A stretch of 64,000 nucleotides of DNA from Mesorhizobium sp. B2-4-15 (GTDB lineage: Bacteria; Pseudomonadota; Alphaproteobacteria; Rhizobiales; Rhizobiaceae). Numbering within the stretch: the first letter of the stretch is position 1; every line of letters starts with the position of its first letter. Under the pieces are notes generated by a model. That model did no database searches and was not told where the DNA came from. It worked only from the letters and a program-made list of their open reading frames with translations. The stretch covers positions 212,872 to 276,871 of the forward strand of contig NZ_VFUZ01000005.1 in assembly GCF_006658505.1 (NCBI RefSeq). The letters are read 5' to 3'. Of this stretch, positions 19,700 to 29,442 are shown one piece after another. The position numbers and the translations under genes are program-made.

Positions 19700-19707
19700 C
19701 GCGTTCG

Positions 19708-21216
19708 ATGACGGAACCGGTGCTCGAGCGTCTGCTCGCCGACGAGATACAGACGGCGCGGCTGGGCGAGGATCTGGCGCTGGCACTGCGCGTGGGCGAC
19801 GTGCTGGCGCTCAAGGGCGATCTCGGCGCCGGCAAGTCAACGCTGGCGCGGGCGCTGATCCGGACGTTGGCGGACGATGCCGGCCTCGACGTGCCGAGCC
19901 CGACCTTTACGCTGGTGCAGAGCTACGACACGCGCATTCCGGTCCATCATTTCGACCTCTACCGCCTGTCGTCGGCGCGCGAGCTCGACGAACTCGGTTT
20001 CGAGGAAGCCCTGACGCAAGGTGCCGCCCTTCTCGAATGGCCGGAACGGGCCGAAGGCGAACTGCCGAAAACGACCGTCCTGATCGAACTCGTCCAGCAT
20101 GGCGAAGGCCGCCTGGCGCGTCTGTCGGGGCAAGGGGCGGCTTTCGACCGCGCGGCGCGATCGCTGGCCATGCGCGGTTTCCTGGAAAGCGCCGGCTGGG
20201 GCGAAGCCCACCGCCGCCATTTCATCGGCGATGCCTCGGCCCGCTCCTATGAGATCGTGACACTTGCCGGTCGGGAACAGGTGCTGATGAATTCGCCACG
20301 GCTGGTGCTCGGCCCGCCGGTGCGTGACGGCAAACCCTATGCGGTGATTGCCCACACCGCCCAGTCGGTCTCCGCTTTCGTCGCCATCGACCGCGCCTTG
20401 AAAGCCGGCGGTGTCAGTGTCCCCGAAATCCTTGCAGAGGACCTGGACCAGGGCTTCCTCCTGCTCGAACATCTCGGTACGCAAGGTTTTCTCGGCAAGG
20501 AGGGCGAGCCTGTTGCCGCGCGCTACGCAGCGGCGGCCGAACTGCTGGCCATGATGCATGGCAAGAGCTGGCCGCGGCGTCTTGAAGCGGCACCGAACCG
20601 CTTCCACGACGTGCCGCCGTTCGACCGTGACGCCATGATGATCGAAGCCGACCTGCTGGTCGACTGGTATGTGCCGGCGATATCGGGCGGCCCGGCCAGC
20701 GACGACCTGCGGACGGGTTACACCAGGGAATGGAACGCGCTTTTCGACCGGTTGCAGGGCAGCGAATACACGCTGATGCTGCGCGACTTCCATTCGCCCA
20801 ACATCATCTGGCGCGGCCACCGCTCCGGCCATGACCGGCTGGGCATCGTCGATTTCCAGGACGCGTTGATCGGACCTTCGGCCTATGACGTCGCCTCGCT
20901 CGCCATGGACGCCCGCGTCACCATTTCGCCGGAGATCGAGAAGCAGACGCTCGATGCCTATGTGGCAGCGCGCCGTGCAGCGGGTGTCTTCGACGAAGAG
21001 AGTTTCCTGGAGGCCTATGCAATCATGGCCGCGCAGCGCAATTCCAAGATCCTCGGCATTTTCGTGCGCCTCGAAAAGCGGGACGGCAAACCCTATTATC
21101 TCAGGCACCTGCCGCGCATCCGCGACTATCTGCGCAGGGCGCTGTCGCATCCCGCGCTCGCCAGCCTGCGGGATTTCTACGACACGCATGGGCTGCTTGA
21201 GGAACGAACGCTGTGA
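19708..21216 (+). CDS. tsaE: Fusion of TsaE (t6A synthesis ATPase) and AmgK-like sugar kinase
   Basis: A 502-residue two-domain protein. Residues 1-150 are TsaE, the ATPase of the complex making N6-threonylcarbamoyladenosine in tRNA: Walker A GDLGAGKSTLARAL, then PSPTFTLVQSY and HFDLYRL, and the conserved EWPERAEGELP. Residues about 155-500 are an aminoglycoside-phosphotransferase fold like AmgK, which phosphorylates N-acetylmuramate or N-acetylglucosamine at the anomeric carbon. Its catalytic motif is LRDFHSPNIIW and its metal motif is VDFQDALIGPSAYD. The next gene is MurU-like, which fits AmgK. The gene starts eight bases after divL, and its stop overlaps the murU GTG start. Confidence 0.92.
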   Translation: MTEPVLERLLADEIQTARLGEDLALALRVGDVLALKGDLGAGKSTLARALIRTLADDAGLDVPSPTFTLVQSYDTRIPVHHFDLYRLSSARELDELGFEEALTQGAALLEWPERAEGELPKTTVLIELVQHGEGRLARLSGQGAAFDRAARSLAMRGFLESAGWGEAHRRHFIGDASARSYEIVTLAGREQVLMNSPRLVLGPPVRDGKPYAVIAHTAQSVSAFVAIDRALKAGGVSVPEILAEDLDQGFLLLEHLGTQGFLGKEGEPVAARYAAAAELLAMMHGKSWPRRLEAAPNRFHDVPPFDRDAMMIEADLLVDWYVPAISGGPASDDLRTGYTREWNALFDRLQGSEYTLMLRDFHSPNIIWRGHRSGHDRLGIVDFQDALIGPSAYDVASLAMDARVTISPEIEKQTLDAYVAARRAAGVFDEESFLEAYAIMAAQRNSKILGIFVRLEKRDGKPYYLRHLPRIRDYLRRALSHPALASLRDFYDTHGLLEERTL

Positions 21217-21941
21217 CAGCAAGACCGGACACCGCCATCGTACTTGCCGCCGGGCTCGGCAAGCGCATGCGGCCGATCACCGACACGATCCCCAAGCCGC
21301 TGGTCACGATCGCCGGCAAGACGCTGCTTGACTGGGGCCTCGACAGCCTGGCCGCCGCCGGCGTCGTCAAGGCCGTGGTCAACGTCCATTATTTTCCCGA
21401 ACAGATCGTCGCCCATGTCGCCGCGCGCCGCGCGCCGCGGATCATCATTTCCGACGAGAGCGAACGGCTGCTCGATTCCGCCGGCGGCATCGTCAAGGCG
21501 CTGCCAGAGTTGGGTGGAGAACCCTTCTACCTCCTCAACGCCGACACATTCTGGATCGACCACGGCCCGCTCAATCTCGGCCGCCTCGCCCTTGCATGGG
21601 ACGCGGCGAAAATGGATATTCTGCTGATGCTGGCGGACCTCCATCAGGCGACAGGACATTGTGGCAGCACCGATTTCCTGGTGGCGCCGGACGGTGCGTT
21701 GCGGCGTTCAAAAGGCGATCCGGCAGGCCTGATCTATGCCGGCGCCGCGATCATCCATCCGCGCCTGTTCAAGGACGCGCCGACCGAACCGCATTCGCTC
21801 AACGCCTATTTCGACAAGGCCATTGCCGCCGACCGCCTGTACGGCATGCCGATGCAGGGCCATTGGATCACCGTCGGCATACCCGATGCCATCCCGCTTG
21901 CCGAAGCAGCGGTCGCCAGCGCGCTAACCGAGCCGCAATGA
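21213..21941 (+). CDS. murU: MurU-like N-acetylmuramate 1-phosphate uridylyltransferase
   Basis: A 242-residue sugar-phosphate nucleotidyltransferase. The nucleotide-binding signature is VLAAGLGKRMRPITDTIPKP (residues about 10-29), followed by LLNADTFWID with the metal-binding aspartate. With AmgK it forms UDP-N-acetylmuramate from recycled muramate, bypassing MurA and so fosfomycin-sensitive synthesis; this pathway was described in Pseudomonas. It starts with GTG, overlapping the end of the TsaE-AmgK gene by four bases, so kinase and uridylyltransferase are coupled. A generic mannose-1-phosphate guanylyltransferase is the alternative reading, but the AmgK neighbour argues for MurU. Confidence 0.85.
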   Translation: MTARPDTAIVLAAGLGKRMRPITDTIPKPLVTIAGKTLLDWGLDSLAAAGVVKAVVNVHYFPEQIVAHVAARRAPRIIISDESERLLDSAGGIVKALPELGGEPFYLLNADTFWIDHGPLNLGRLALAWDAAKMDILLMLADLHQATGHCGSTDFLVAPDGALRRSKGDPAGLIYAGAAIIHPRLFKDAPTEPHSLNAYFDKAIAADRLYGMPMQGHWITVGIPDAIPLAEAAVASALTEPQ

Positions 21942-24900
21942 GCGGCCCAAGCCGCGTTTTCTCGATCCCCCCTGGAGCGCCGTTTCTGCCGACGCTGGCC
22001 GAGGCGCTGCTTGCCGGCCGGCTGGTTCCGGGGTTCCGTTTCGATGGCGATCCGCTCGCCTTGGCCGATGTCACCATCTATGTGCCGACGCGCCGCGCCG
22101 CGCGGGCTCTGCGTGGGGTCTTCGTCGACAGCTTGAAAGCACGCGGCGGTGGCGGTTCGGCGATCCTGCCGGTCATTCGTCCGCTCGGCGAGTTCGACGA
22201 GGACGAGGCCGCGTTCGACGCCGAGCCGTCGGCGGCAATCGATCTTGCGCCACCGATCGCCGCGACCGAGCGCCTGTTGCTGCTGACGCCGCTGGTGCGG
22301 GCATGGAAACGCAGGCTGCCCGCTCACGTCGCCGCCCTCTTCGCCGAGGAAATCGTCATCCCGGCCTCGACCGCCGATGCGATCTGGCTGGCGCGCGATC
22401 TCGCTGCATTGATGGACGAGATCGAGACGGAAGGCACCGACTGGAGCAAGCTCGCCGACCTGGTGACCGGCAACCTTGCCGGATGGTGGCAGGTGACGCT
22501 CGAATTTCTCGGCATCGTCACCGATGCCTGGCCGAGGTTTCTTAGAGAGAGCGACCGCTCCAATCCGGCCGCGCACCGCAGCGCGCTGATCCGCACCGAG
22601 GCGGCGCGGCTGCGGCGCAATCCGCCGGTCGGGCCGGTCATCGCCGCTGGGTCCACCGGCTCGATACCTGCCACGGCCGAATTGCTTGCCGCGATTGCTG
22701 GCTTGCCGGGCGGCGCCATCGTGCTGCCCGGGCTCGACCGGACGCTGGACGAAGCGTCCTTCCAGGCGCTTGTCGCCCCTGGCGCGCGCCCGGCCGTGCT
22801 TGGCCATCCGCAATATGGCCTGGCCAGGCTGATCGGCAAGATCGGCGTGCTGCGCTCGGATGTCGAGGAGATCGGCACGGCCGAGCCGCAGCTTGCGCTT
22901 CGCGCCGCCCTCGTCGGCGAGGCACTGCGGCCGGCCGAGACCACCGAATTGTGGGCCGAGACCCGCAACGGGTTTTCGGCAGCCGATATTGCCGGCGCCT
23001 TTGCCGACGTGACGCTGCTCGAAGCGGCCAGCGAACGCGACGAAGCTATCGCCATCGCCGTCGCGCTCAAGCAGGCGGTCGAGGTACCGGGCCAAAGGGC
23101 GGCTCTCGTCACCGGCGACCGTGCGCTGGCGCGGCGCGTCTCGGTCGAGCTCAAACGCTTCGGCGTCGTCGCCGACGATTCCGGCGGCACCCCGCTTGCC
23201 AACACGCCCGCGGCCAGCCTGCTCCGGCTGATGCTCGAGGCAGTGTTCCGGCCTGGCGACCCGGTCGGCCTGCTGTCGCTGCTCAAGCACCCGCTGCTCG
23301 GCCTCGGGCTCGAACGCGCCAATGTGCGGCATGCGGCGGAACTGGTCGAACTGGTGGCACTGCGCGGCGGCACCGGCCGCCCCGACATTGCCTCGCTGCC
23401 GGAGCTGTTCGAGGCCCGCCTCACGGGACTCGGCGATGATAGCCGCCCGCCCTTCTGGTTTGCCCGTCTCACCGTCCGCTCCATCGAGAATGCGCGAACC
23501 CTCCTCGCACGGCTGGCAGAAGCGCTGGCACCGCTTTCGGTGTTTCGTGGTCAGCCGGATGCCGATCTTGCCGCGCTGGTCCGGGCGAGCGTCGAGACTC
23601 TGGAAAATCTCGGCCGCACCGCCGATGGCGGCCTTGGTGACCTCTACGCCGGCGATGCCGGCGACAAGCTCGCTGAACTGCTGCGCGGGCTTGTGTCGGC
23701 GTCGGCATCGCTGGCCTTTGCCGCCAGCGAATGGCCCGATGTCATGGACGCGCTGATCGCGCCCGAGACGGTCAAGCCGGCGCAGGGTACCGACAGGAAC
23801 ATCGCCATCTGGGGCGCGCTGGAGGCGCGGCTGCAGGATATCGACACGATGGTCATCGGCGGCCTCAACGAAGGCGTTTGGCCCCGCAAACCCGAGAGCG
23901 ACCGCTTCATGTCGCGGCTGATGAAAACCGGCATCGATCTCGAACCGCCGGAACGGCGCATCGGCCTCGCCGCGCATGATTTCCAGATGGCCATGGGCGC
24001 TAAGAAAGTGGTGCTGGCGCGCTCGGCCCGCGCCGGCGACGCGCCCGCCGTGCCATCGCGCTGGCTGCAGCGGCTGCTGACCTTCATCGGCAACGAGCAC
24101 GCAGCAGCACTGCGCCGGCGTGGCGACGAATTGCTCGCCTGGGCGCGCGCGCTCGATACCGGCCCGAAGCTGGATTTCGCGCCGCGACCACAGCCGAAGC
24201 CGCCGCTGCCGGTGCGCCCAAGCCATTTCTCGGTCACCGAGATCGAAACCCTGCGCCGCGATCCTTACGCCGTCTATGCAAGGCGGATCCTCGGCCTGAT
24301 GCCGCTCGATCCGCTCATCCGCGATCCCGGTGCGGCCGAGCGCGGCACACTGTTCCACGCCATCCTGCATCTCTTCTCGTCGCGCGTGGCCGATCCGCGC
24401 GCGTCCGACGCGCTCGCCAGCCTCATCGCCGCCGGCCGCGCGTGCTTTGCCGAGGCAGCGCTTCCAGCCGATGTCGAGGCGGTGTGGTGGCCGCGCTTCG
24501 AGAAGCTCGCCGCCAACATCATCGAGTGGGAGCGCACGCGCGCCGATGCGGTGGTCCGGCGTCATGCCGAGGAGCGAGCCGGCAAGACCGTCGTCGGCCA
24601 GTCCGGCGTGACGCTGTCCGGCTACGCCGACCGTGTCGATCTGCTGGCCGGCGGCATGGCCGACATACTGGATTACAAGACCGGCTCCTCACCATCCAAG
24701 GCGCAGGCGCACACGCTGCTGGCCCCGCAACTGGCGCTGGAGGGCGCACTGCTCAAGCGCGGCGCCTTCAAGGATTTGGGCGCGCGCGAGCCCTCGCAGC
24801 TGGCCTTCGTGCGGCTGAAGCCGAATGGCGAGGTGTTCGAGGAGTCCATCCTCGAGCACAACCGCCAGCCGCGGACCGCGACCGATCTCGCCGAAGAGGC

Positions 24901-25072
24901 CTGGGCGCGGCTGGAGAAGCTGCTGATCCATTATGCCAAGCCGGAGACCGGCTATCTATCGCGCGCGCTGCCGTTTCGCGAAGGCGAGACGGATGGCGAC
25001 TACGACCATCTCGCCCGCGTGCTCGAATGGTCGGCCGGCGGCGATGCCGGTGACGAGGGAGGGGAGGCATGA
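21938..25072 (+). CDS. addB: Double-strand break repair protein AddB
   Basis: A 1044-residue subunit of the alphaproteobacterial AddAB helicase-nuclease, which resects DNA ends and loads RecA. The N-terminal helicase-like region lacks a good Walker A, as is usual for this type (VTIYVPTRRAARAL). The C-terminal nuclease domain has HFSVTEIETLRRDPYAVYA, then GTLFHAILHLFSS, and the PD-(D/E)xK core GYADRVDLL plus ADILDYKTGSSPS. The four cysteines of the firmicute AddB iron-sulfur cluster are not seen. The ATG at 21938 overlaps the murU stop by four bases, and the stop overlaps the addA start by four bases, so the two subunits are co-translated. Confidence 0.95.
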   Translation: MSGPSRVFSIPPGAPFLPTLAEALLAGRLVPGFRFDGDPLALADVTIYVPTRRAARALRGVFVDSLKARGGGGSAILPVIRPLGEFDEDEAAFDAEPSAAIDLAPPIAATERLLLLTPLVRAWKRRLPAHVAALFAEEIVIPASTADAIWLARDLAALMDEIETEGTDWSKLADLVTGNLAGWWQVTLEFLGIVTDAWPRFLRESDRSNPAAHRSALIRTEAARLRRNPPVGPVIAAGSTGSIPATAELLAAIAGLPGGAIVLPGLDRTLDEASFQALVAPGARPAVLGHPQYGLARLIGKIGVLRSDVEEIGTAEPQLALRAALVGEALRPAETTELWAETRNGFSAADIAGAFADVTLLEAASERDEAIAIAVALKQAVEVPGQRAALVTGDRALARRVSVELKRFGVVADDSGGTPLANTPAASLLRLMLEAVFRPGDPVGLLSLLKHPLLGLGLERANVRHAAELVELVALRGGTGRPDIASLPELFEARLTGLGDDSRPPFWFARLTVRSIENARTLLARLAEALAPLSVFRGQPDADLAALVRASVETLENLGRTADGGLGDLYAGDAGDKLAELLRGLVSASASLAFAASEWPDVMDALIAPETVKPAQGTDRNIAIWGALEARLQDIDTMVIGGLNEGVWPRKPESDRFMSRLMKTGIDLEPPERRIGLAAHDFQMAMGAKKVVLARSARAGDAPAVPSRWLQRLLTFIGNEHAAALRRRGDELLAWARALDTGPKLDFAPRPQPKPPLPVRPSHFSVTEIETLRRDPYAVYARRILGLMPLDPLIRDPGAAERGTLFHAILHLFSSRVADPRASDALASLIAAGRACFAEAALPADVEAVWWPRFEKLAANIIEWERTRADAVVRRHAEERAGKTVVGQSGVTLSGYADRVDLLAGGMADILDYKTGSSPSKAQAHTLLAPQLALEGALLKRGAFKDLGAREPSQLAFVRLKPNGEVFEESILEHNRQPRTATDLAEEAWARLEKLLIHYAKPETGYLSRALPFREGETDGDYDHLARVLEWSAGGDAGDEGGEA

Positions 25073-28000
25073 AGAAGGCCTATCCCGTCCCGAGCGACAC
25101 CGCTTCAAGCCAATCCCGCGCCGCCGATCCCGGTAATTCCGCCTGGGTGTCGGCCAATGCCGGCTCGGGCAAGACCCATGTTCTGGCCCAGCGCGTCATA
25201 CGGCTGCTGCTCAACGGCACCGACCCGTCGAAGATCCTGTGCCTGACCTATACGCGCGCAGCCGCCGCCAACATGTCGAACCGGGTCTTTTCCACGCTGT
25301 CGGACTGGACGGCGCTCGGCGACGCCGAACTGGCCGTGAAGATCGAGGCGCTGGAGGGGCGCCGGCCCGACCGCGACACCATGCGCCGCGCGCGCCGCCT
25401 GTTCGCCGAAGCGCTGGAGACGCCCGGCGGACTGAAGATCCAGACCATCCACGCTTTCTGCGAATCCGTGCTCCACCAGTTTCCACTGGAAGCCAACATC
25501 CCGGCCCATTTCGAAATGCTCGACAGCCAGATGGAGGCATCGCTCTTCGCCACCGCGCGCCGCGAGATGATTTCGGCCGCCGGCGACAGGGACCTGGCCA
25601 ACGCCTTCGCCACCGTGCTGGAACGTGGCGGTGAAGCCGGCCTAGATGCCCTGCTCGGCGAGATCGTGCGCAAGCGGGACGGGCTGCGGCTTTTCCTCGA
25701 TGCGGTCGGGCTTGACGGCTTCCAGCCCTTGTTCGATGAATTCCATTTCCGCCCCGGCCAGACCGCCGAGGGCATAGCGGCCTCGGTGTGGCCGCTGCCG
25801 GGCTTCCTGCCCGACTATTTTGCCGGCTTTGTCCAGGCCGCCGAATCCACCGACGCCCGATCGGTGCTGAACAACATCCTTCCCTATGCACGCCAAGCCT
25901 TCGCGGAGGGCGATCCCGTTCGCAGGCTGCAATTGCTTGCCAGAGCCTTCCTCAAGACCGATGGCGCCCCCTACGATCCGGCAAATGCCTTCAAGAAAGC
26001 GCTGACCGACCGATTGCCGGACCTGGCCGAGCGCTATCGCTCGGCATCGGGCGCCATTATCGAAACCGTCGACCGGCTGGCGCTGTTCCGGATGCTGGAA
26101 GGCACGCGCGCGGCACTCACCATCGCCGATTGGCTGATCGCCCGCTATGAAGTGCTGAAGCGTGGGCGCGGCTTTCTCGACTTCAACGACCTGATCACCC
26201 GGACGGTCAACCTGTTGGCACGGCCCGATGCAGGCCCCTGGGTGCAGTACAAGCTCGATCAGGGCATCGACCACATCCTGCTCGACGAGGCGCAGGACAC
26301 CAGTCCGGATCAGTGGGAGGTGGTGAAGCGGCTGGCCGAGGAATTCTTTGCCGGCTTCGGCGCACGCGACAGAATCCACCGCACGGTCTTTGCCGTCGGC
26401 GACGAGAAACAGTCGATCTATTCCTTCCAGGGGGCGGCGCCCGACTCCTTCGCCGATAGCCGGTTGTTGTTCGCCGGCCGCGTGCGCGATGCGGAGGCGT
26501 CGTTCGCCGACCTCAAGCTGACCTGGTCGTTCCGTTCGACCGATGACGTGCTGGCCGCCGTCGACCGCGTCTTTGCCGATCCTGTCGTTCGGCGCGGCAT
26601 CAGCCACGATCCCGATCCGCTGAACCACAAGGCCATCCGCACCGATGCGCCGGGCTATGTCGAGGTGTGGCCGTCGATCGGCGCCGATATCGTCGACGAG
26701 CCCGACGACTGGACGCAGGCCATCGACCATGCCCATGCGCCGGCGGTACGCGTTGCCGAGAATGTCGCGGCCACCATTGCCGGCTGGATCGGCAGCGGCG
26801 AGATCATCGAAGGCCGCGGCAAGCGGCTGCGGCCGGGCGACGTGCTGGTGCTGGTGCGCAAGCGCGACAGTTTCGTCCACGCACTGACGCGAGCGCTCAA
26901 ACGCCGCGACATTCCGGTTGCTGGCGCCGACCGGCTGAGCCTGCCCGGACATATCGCGGTCAAGGACCTGATCGCGCTCGGCCATCTCCTGATCCAGCCG
27001 CAGGACGATTTGTCGCTGGCCGCAATCCTGCGCAGTCCGATCTTCGACCTGCCGGAGGAGGCGCTTTTCACGCTCGCCGCGAAGAGGCCGCCCGGCCTGT
27101 CGCTGGCGGCGTCGCTGCGCCAGCAAGCCGAACAAAGCGAGCCCTTGGCAGCGGTCGTCGCCCAACTCGATGGCTGGGCCAGCGAAGCCGCCTTCAAGCC
27201 GGTGTTCGAGTTCTATGCCGGCCTGCTGGCACGCGATGGCGTGCGCCGGAAGATGATCGCCCGGCTCGGGCCGGAAGCCGGCGATATTCTCGATGAATTC
27301 CTGAGTTTCTGCCTTGCCGAGGAGCGGACCGGCCTGCCTGGGCTGGAAGCCTTCCTGTCGACGCTGGAAAATGCCGGCCCCGAGATCAAGCGTGAGATGG
27401 ACCAGACCCGCGACGAGGTCCGCGTCATGACCGTGCACGCCGCCAAGGGTCTGGAAGCACCCGTTGTGTTCCTGGTCGATGGCGGCTCCGCCCCGTTCAG
27501 CGACCAGCATTTGCCACGCCTGATGCCTTTCGACGGCTCCGGCATGCACTGGAACGGCAAGGGTTATCTCTGGCGTTCGGCCAGCGATGTCGCCAACGGC
27601 TTTTCGAAAACGGCTGCGGCGCGAGCAAGGGAACTCGCCGACGACGAGTATCGCCGGCTGCTCTATGTCGGCATGACCCGCGCCGAGGACCGGCTGATCG
27701 TCTGTGGCTATCACGGCAAGCGGGCACCGAATGCCGGCACCTGGCATTCGATCGTCAGCCGCGCGCTGATCGGCGCGCCCGAGAGCGAACAGCGCGCGCA
27801 TACCGCCACCGGCGAGCCGGTGCATCGTTTTCATGTCACCAATCTGCCACCGGTCGCGCCGAGCTCCGGTGAGCAGGCGCGGCAGGCCGATGCTTTCGGC
27901 CCGTCGCCGGCGACCTTGTTCCGGCCCTTGCCGCCCTTCGAGGACCTGCCGCGCCCGCTGTCGCCATCCGGCGCGTCGGCGCTGATCGATGAAGGCAAGG

Positions 28001-28575
28001 AGGCGGTGGTCGACAAGGCTTCACCGGTGCTGGACGCCGATGCGGAGCCCGGCTTTGCCGTGCTGCGCGGGCTCACGCTGCACAAGCTGCTCCAGATGTT
28101 GCCTGGCATGGCCGAGGATGCACGTGAGGGCGCGGCCGAGCGCTACCTGGCGCGCGTCGGGGCAGGCTGGCCGCCGTCAGAGCAGCAAAAAGCCTTGGCA
28201 TCGGTCATTGCCATACTTGCCGACCCTCGCCTCGGCCAGTTGTTCGCGCCATCCTCCCGTGCCGAGGTCGCAATCATGGGCAGCCTGGAGGTAAGGGGGA
28301 AAAAGCGCTCCATTTCGGGCAAGATCGACCGTTTGGCGGTCACCGCGGACACGGTCTCGATCGTCGACTACAAGACCAACCGGCCCGCACCCGCCTCTCT
28401 CGCCGAAGTCCCGCCGGCCTATGTGCTGCAGCTTGCGCTCTATCGCGCCCTGCTGCAGCCGCTTTATCCCGGGCGGGAGGTCAAGGCGGCTCTGCTGTTT
28501 ACCGAGGCGCCAAGGCTGATCGAACTGCCGGCCCGGGCCATGGATGACGCCCTTGCCCGACTCACGGGAGCGTGA
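25069..28575 (+). CDS. addA: Double-strand break repair helicase AddA
   Basis: A 1168-residue UvrD/Rep-family helicase with C-terminal RecB-type nuclease. Motif I is VSANAGSGKTHVLAQRV (about residues 25-41) and motif Ia is CLTYTRAAAANM. Motif II is HILLDEAQDTSPDQWE and motif III is FAVGDEKQSIYSFQGA. Motif V is VRVMTVHAAKGLEAPVV and motif VI is LLYVGMTRAEDRLIVCGYHG. The C-terminal nuclease core is GKIDRLAV and VSIVDYKTNRP. It unwinds and, with AddB, degrades broken DNA ends until a Chi-like site. It starts inside the end of addB. trxA follows after about 80 bases. Confidence 0.96.
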   Translation: MKKAYPVPSDTASSQSRAADPGNSAWVSANAGSGKTHVLAQRVIRLLLNGTDPSKILCLTYTRAAAANMSNRVFSTLSDWTALGDAELAVKIEALEGRRPDRDTMRRARRLFAEALETPGGLKIQTIHAFCESVLHQFPLEANIPAHFEMLDSQMEASLFATARREMISAAGDRDLANAFATVLERGGEAGLDALLGEIVRKRDGLRLFLDAVGLDGFQPLFDEFHFRPGQTAEGIAASVWPLPGFLPDYFAGFVQAAESTDARSVLNNILPYARQAFAEGDPVRRLQLLARAFLKTDGAPYDPANAFKKALTDRLPDLAERYRSASGAIIETVDRLALFRMLEGTRAALTIADWLIARYEVLKRGRGFLDFNDLITRTVNLLARPDAGPWVQYKLDQGIDHILLDEAQDTSPDQWEVVKRLAEEFFAGFGARDRIHRTVFAVGDEKQSIYSFQGAAPDSFADSRLLFAGRVRDAEASFADLKLTWSFRSTDDVLAAVDRVFADPVVRRGISHDPDPLNHKAIRTDAPGYVEVWPSIGADIVDEPDDWTQAIDHAHAPAVRVAENVAATIAGWIGSGEIIEGRGKRLRPGDVLVLVRKRDSFVHALTRALKRRDIPVAGADRLSLPGHIAVKDLIALGHLLIQPQDDLSLAAILRSPIFDLPEEALFTLAAKRPPGLSLAASLRQQAEQSEPLAAVVAQLDGWASEAAFKPVFEFYAGLLARDGVRRKMIARLGPEAGDILDEFLSFCLAEERTGLPGLEAFLSTLENAGPEIKREMDQTRDEVRVMTVHAAKGLEAPVVFLVDGGSAPFSDQHLPRLMPFDGSGMHWNGKGYLWRSASDVANGFSKTAAARARELADDEYRRLLYVGMTRAEDRLIVCGYHGKRAPNAGTWHSIVSRALIGAPESEQRAHTATGEPVHRFHVTNLPPVAPSSGEQARQADAFGPSPATLFRPLPPFEDLPRPLSPSGASALIDEGKEAVVDKASPVLDADAEPGFAVLRGLTLHKLLQMLPGMAEDAREGAAERYLARVGAGWPPSEQQKALASVIAILADPRLGQLFAPSSRAEVAIMGSLEVRGKKRSISGKIDRLAVTADTVSIVDYKTNRPAPASLAEVPPAYVLQLALYRALLQPLYPGREVKAALLFTEAPRLIELPARAMDDALARLTGA

Positions 28576-28653
28576 CACAAGACCTGCTTGAAGAAGGGCG
28601 CGACAACCACCACATTTGGGTGCGACAAAGAACTCTCGAAAGGATTTTTCCGC

Positions 28654-28980
28654 ATGGGTGCCACCGTCAAGGTCGACAAGAACAATTTCCAGGCCGATGT
28701 GCTCAACGCCAAGGAGCCGGTCGTGGTCGATTTCTGGGCGGAATGGTGCGGCCCGTGCAAGATGATCGCGCCGGCGCTCGAAGACATCGCCACTGAACTC
28801 GGGGCGAAAGTGAAGGTCGCCAAGCTGAACATTGACGAGAATCCCGAGCTTGCCGCGCAATTCGGCGTGCGCTCGATCCCGACACTGATGATCTTCAAGG
28901 GCGGCGAAGTGGCTGACATGAAGGTCGGTGCCGCGCCCAAGACCGCGCTGTCGCACTGGATCAACGGCAATCTCGCCTGA
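28654..28980 (+). CDS. trxA: Thioredoxin 1
   Basis: A 108-residue cytosolic thioredoxin with the active site WCGPCK (Cys32 and Cys35). It also has FDVL-type surface residues, the cis-proline in [13 protein letters not shown] and the C-terminal helix. It reduces disulfides in ribonucleotide reductase, PAPS reductase and other targets. The ATG at 28654 is preceded by GAAAGGA. It lies downstream of addA, as in other rhizobia, and ends in a strong terminator. Confidence 0.96.
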   Translation: MGATVKVDKNNFQADVLNAKEPVVVDFWAEWCGPCKMIAPALEDIATELGAKVKVAKLNIDENPELAAQFGVRSIPTLMIFKGGEVADMKVGAAPKTALSHWINGNLA

Positions 28981-29002
28981 GTTTCCTAAAAATCGGATTG
29001 AT

Positions 29003-29029
29003 AAGCCCGGCCTCGCGCCGGGCTTTTTG
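29003..29029 (+). terminator. Rho-independent terminator of trxA
   Basis: A perfect 8-bp stem AAGCCCGG (29003-29010) with CCGGGCTT (29018-29025), a 7-base loop, then TTTTTG. It is 22 bases after the trxA stop. Confidence 0.88.
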
Positions 29030-29111
29030 TTGGCGTCATCGGTGAACTGCTCTGGCCCTCACACAAGGGCTTTCCATGTCTTCTGTTGTAAGCAGAAGCA
29101 GGGAGAGAAAA

Positions 29112-29393
29112 ATGACCGGATCCGCCAAGGCCACCGTCTTCATCGACAATGAGCGCGTCATCGTCACCGAATACCGCTTCCAGCCGGGCGACAATACCGG
29201 TTGGCACCGCCATGGCCACGACTATGTCGTCGTGCCGCTGATGGACGGCAAGGTGAAACTATTGACCAAGGACGGCGAATCCTTCGCCGAGATGAAGAAG
29301 GGCGCGCCCTATTTCCGCAAGGAGGGTGTCGAGCACGACGTCATCAACGCCAATGAGGGCGAATACGCCTTTATCGAGATCGAGCTGAAGTAA
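29112..29393 (+). CDS. Small cupin-domain protein
   Basis: A 93-residue single-domain cupin. The metal-binding motif 1 is PGDNTGWHRHGHDYVVVPLMDG, with two histidines before the glycine turn, and motif 2 is KEGVEHDVINANEG. Substrate and reaction are unknown; proteins this size may be isomerases, dioxygenases or sensors. The ATG at 29112 has GGGAGAG upstream; an in-frame ATG at 29076 gives 12 extra residues that look unlike a cupin start. It is isolated between the trxA terminator and a toxin-antitoxin pair, so context gives no function. Confidence 0.8.
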   Translation: MTGSAKATVFIDNERVIVTEYRFQPGDNTGWHRHGHDYVVVPLMDGKVKLLTKDGESFAEMKKGAPYFRKEGVEHDVINANEGEYAFIEIELK

Positions 29394-29442
29394 CCGGCGT
29401 CTCGACGGATTGGTGTATATATCTTTCAAACGGGAGTTTGAA

